Assembly (NCBI GenBank): GCA_003024785.1
Contig: PUQB01000484.1
Span: 1-64,000 of the forward strand
Direction of reading: 5' to 3'
Origin: Selaginella tamariscina
Taxonomy: Eukaryota; Streptophyta; Lycopodiopsida; Selaginellales; Selaginellaceae
DNA length: 64,000 nt
Both the position numbers and the translations under genes were made by a program. Each line of letters starts with the position of its first letter. Positions within the stretch are counted from its first letter, which is position 1. The notes below the pieces were generated by a model that was given only the letters and a program-made list of their open reading frames with translations, made no database searches and was not told the origin of the DNA. This document shows, piece by piece, positions 62,450 through 64,000 of the stretch.

Positions 62450-64000
62450 TGCGTTCATACATATGTATATGTAAAATAATTATGGTGTTAATAGATCAAA
62501 CCACGAGAAACATTATAAACAGAATATTCCGCATACATATCTAGACAAAAGCCATATATAAAGCATATATGCAAAGCACATACACATAGAGATTGTAAGT
62601 TCATGAGTGTACCAAAATATACAAGTTGTTAACATATATTTACTCATATGTAAGAACGTTCTTAATAATAATACAATAATAATACATAGAACTTCATAGA
62701 TCAGTCAGGATTATACGCTTCATTTTGTGCGTGTGTATGTAGAGAAAAACCAACCTTTTCCACATTTGTCTAACTGCTGTGTGTAAGATTCTAGTTATAT
62801 ATTATTGATGTAAACCGTTAGCTAAGATCTATTTAAAACAAAGCTCAGATATCTATATATATTCTTTTAAAATATTTAATTGACATGTATTTGATTTAAA
62901 ATATATTCAGCATCAGAATATTTGTTAAAAAGTTATTCTCGGATCCAAAAGATTCAGTATATTCAAAATATATTCTAAATTGAACCTCATCAAACTTTTA
63001 ATATAAAGCCTTATTTTATTGACTTACAATAGTTATACATCTACACACACAATAATCAACCTAACTCAAACCTATAACTACAAGTAGAAGTACACAAGTT
63101 CAATGTGTTATGTACATATATTCTTAGAATATGTTTATCTCAAGGATTAAATTAAATATGTTAAGATATCTCCTTTTTAATATTATTGTTTTATACAAAA
63201 GCGGAAACTTTAGTTAGAAGGACATAAATCTTAAATTTTTAAAATAATAATAATAATAATCATACAATTTAATAATATAATAATAATAATTTAAGGTAGG
63301 GTACATACATCAGTTGGATCTTTCGTATGGTATGCAATCTGTCTCCAGCATTCAGGTGACGAATATAATTATGACGTCACCCTAGCAAAAATTAAATCAT
63401 TTAATTAAATATATATTTTTAAAATATATATTAAAATCAAAATAATATATCATTGATTCTTAAAAACTAACTTTGTAACTATTTTGCCATAGTGTTTTAT
63501 ATGTTGAGACACCATGGTAACCTTGAAAATGTATTAAATATAATTGTTATTATATGATATTTAAGAGTATATTTAAACCAATATCACCAAAAGTACATGA
63601 TATTTGTTTATTTCAAATTAAACCTTATTAAAACCTTGGGGATGTGTGCTTTGACAAGAAAAAGTATAGATAATTTAAGATTTACTAATTTAATAATTTA
63701 AATTTAAACTTACAATTTCAATTTAAAGGAGAAGGAAAAAATGTATCGTATTACATTATGTTATATATGTGTATTATATTACATAAACACATATCTTCAA
63801 ACATATTAAAAATTCCAATCTCTAAATTTAAAATAATTAAAATTCAGAAACTTACACTTAAATTCTATAAATTATAGAATAACATCATTAAATTATCTCA
63901 ATCTAAAGTGTTAATTATTGTATTTATTCACCAATAACATATTTAAACAGTAAAAACATGTTTCTTATTTTAAGAATTGTATTTGTATTTAAGTTGTAAA
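61308..64000. other. AT-rich intergenic DNA, no recognised gene
   Basis: Only weak exon-like stretches: minus strand 62217-62318 (SHSMIGSNAMLATSKTSNDY ... stop) after an AG acceptor-like end, and 63304-63370 (SPECWRQIAYHTKDPTD) before a GTATGT donor-like end. Neither is assigned to a family. They could be the 3' end of a gene continuing beyond the window. Confidence 0.4.
62337..62460. repeat. Compound (AT)n-(GT)n-(GCGT)n microsatellite
   Basis: About 42 bp of AT/TA, then GT repeats broken by TTGG and TTG, then five GCGT-type units. Confidence 0.95.

Overview
This is eukaryotic nuclear DNA from a land plant. Three host genes can be read exon by exon on the minus strand: a CURT1/CAAD thylakoid protein, the Delta24-sterol reductase DWF1, and the PI3-kinase subunit VPS15. 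A chloroplast-membrane protein next to a phytosterol enzyme fixes the kingdom. The species cannot be named. Introns are rich in CA, GA and AT microsatellites, and chromodomain-bearing Ty3/gypsy elements dominate the repeats.

Layout. 0.3-4.1 kb: CURT1-like gene and DWF1, head to tail with about 94 bp between reading frames. 4.3-7.5 kb: AT-rich DNA with decayed tandem repeats. 7.5-25.3 kb: a nested stack. A pogo-like DNA transposon relic is split by an old Ty3/gypsy element, which holds a miniature LTR element (TRIM, 9.9-10.9 kb) and two solo LTRs (12.3-20.8 and 21.0-22.7 kb). The first solo LTR is itself split by a chromovirus array with three LTRs (13.0-19.9 kb). 27.65-36.92 kb: VPS15 in 23 recognisable exons. 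37.3-42.2 kb: a fairly young Ty3/gypsy element close to the VPS15 start. 43.0-45.5 kb: a tandem repeat of about 240 bp hit by a solo LTR. 47.6-61.3 kb: another LTR copy split by a PIF/Harbinger DNA transposon of about 12 kb. That transposon carries a Myb/SANT-like ORF, SMU1-like and carboxylesterase-like gene fragments, a full chromovirus (50.9-58.3 kb) and the Harbinger transposase. 61.3-64 kb: AT-rich DNA with no recognised gene.

Most notable: the VPS15 exons encode an apparent DysF (peroxin/dysferlin) module between the kinase and HEAT regions, joined by compatible splice phases. I do not know this architecture from Arabidopsis, human or yeast Vps15. Second is the Harbinger element with host-gene fragments inside it.

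Limits. All reading was by eye, with no alignments or database searches. Host exons contain frame slips, several at homopolymer runs, while splice sites look sound; this points to consensus indel errors rather than dead genes. Boundaries given as approximate may be off by tens of bases.
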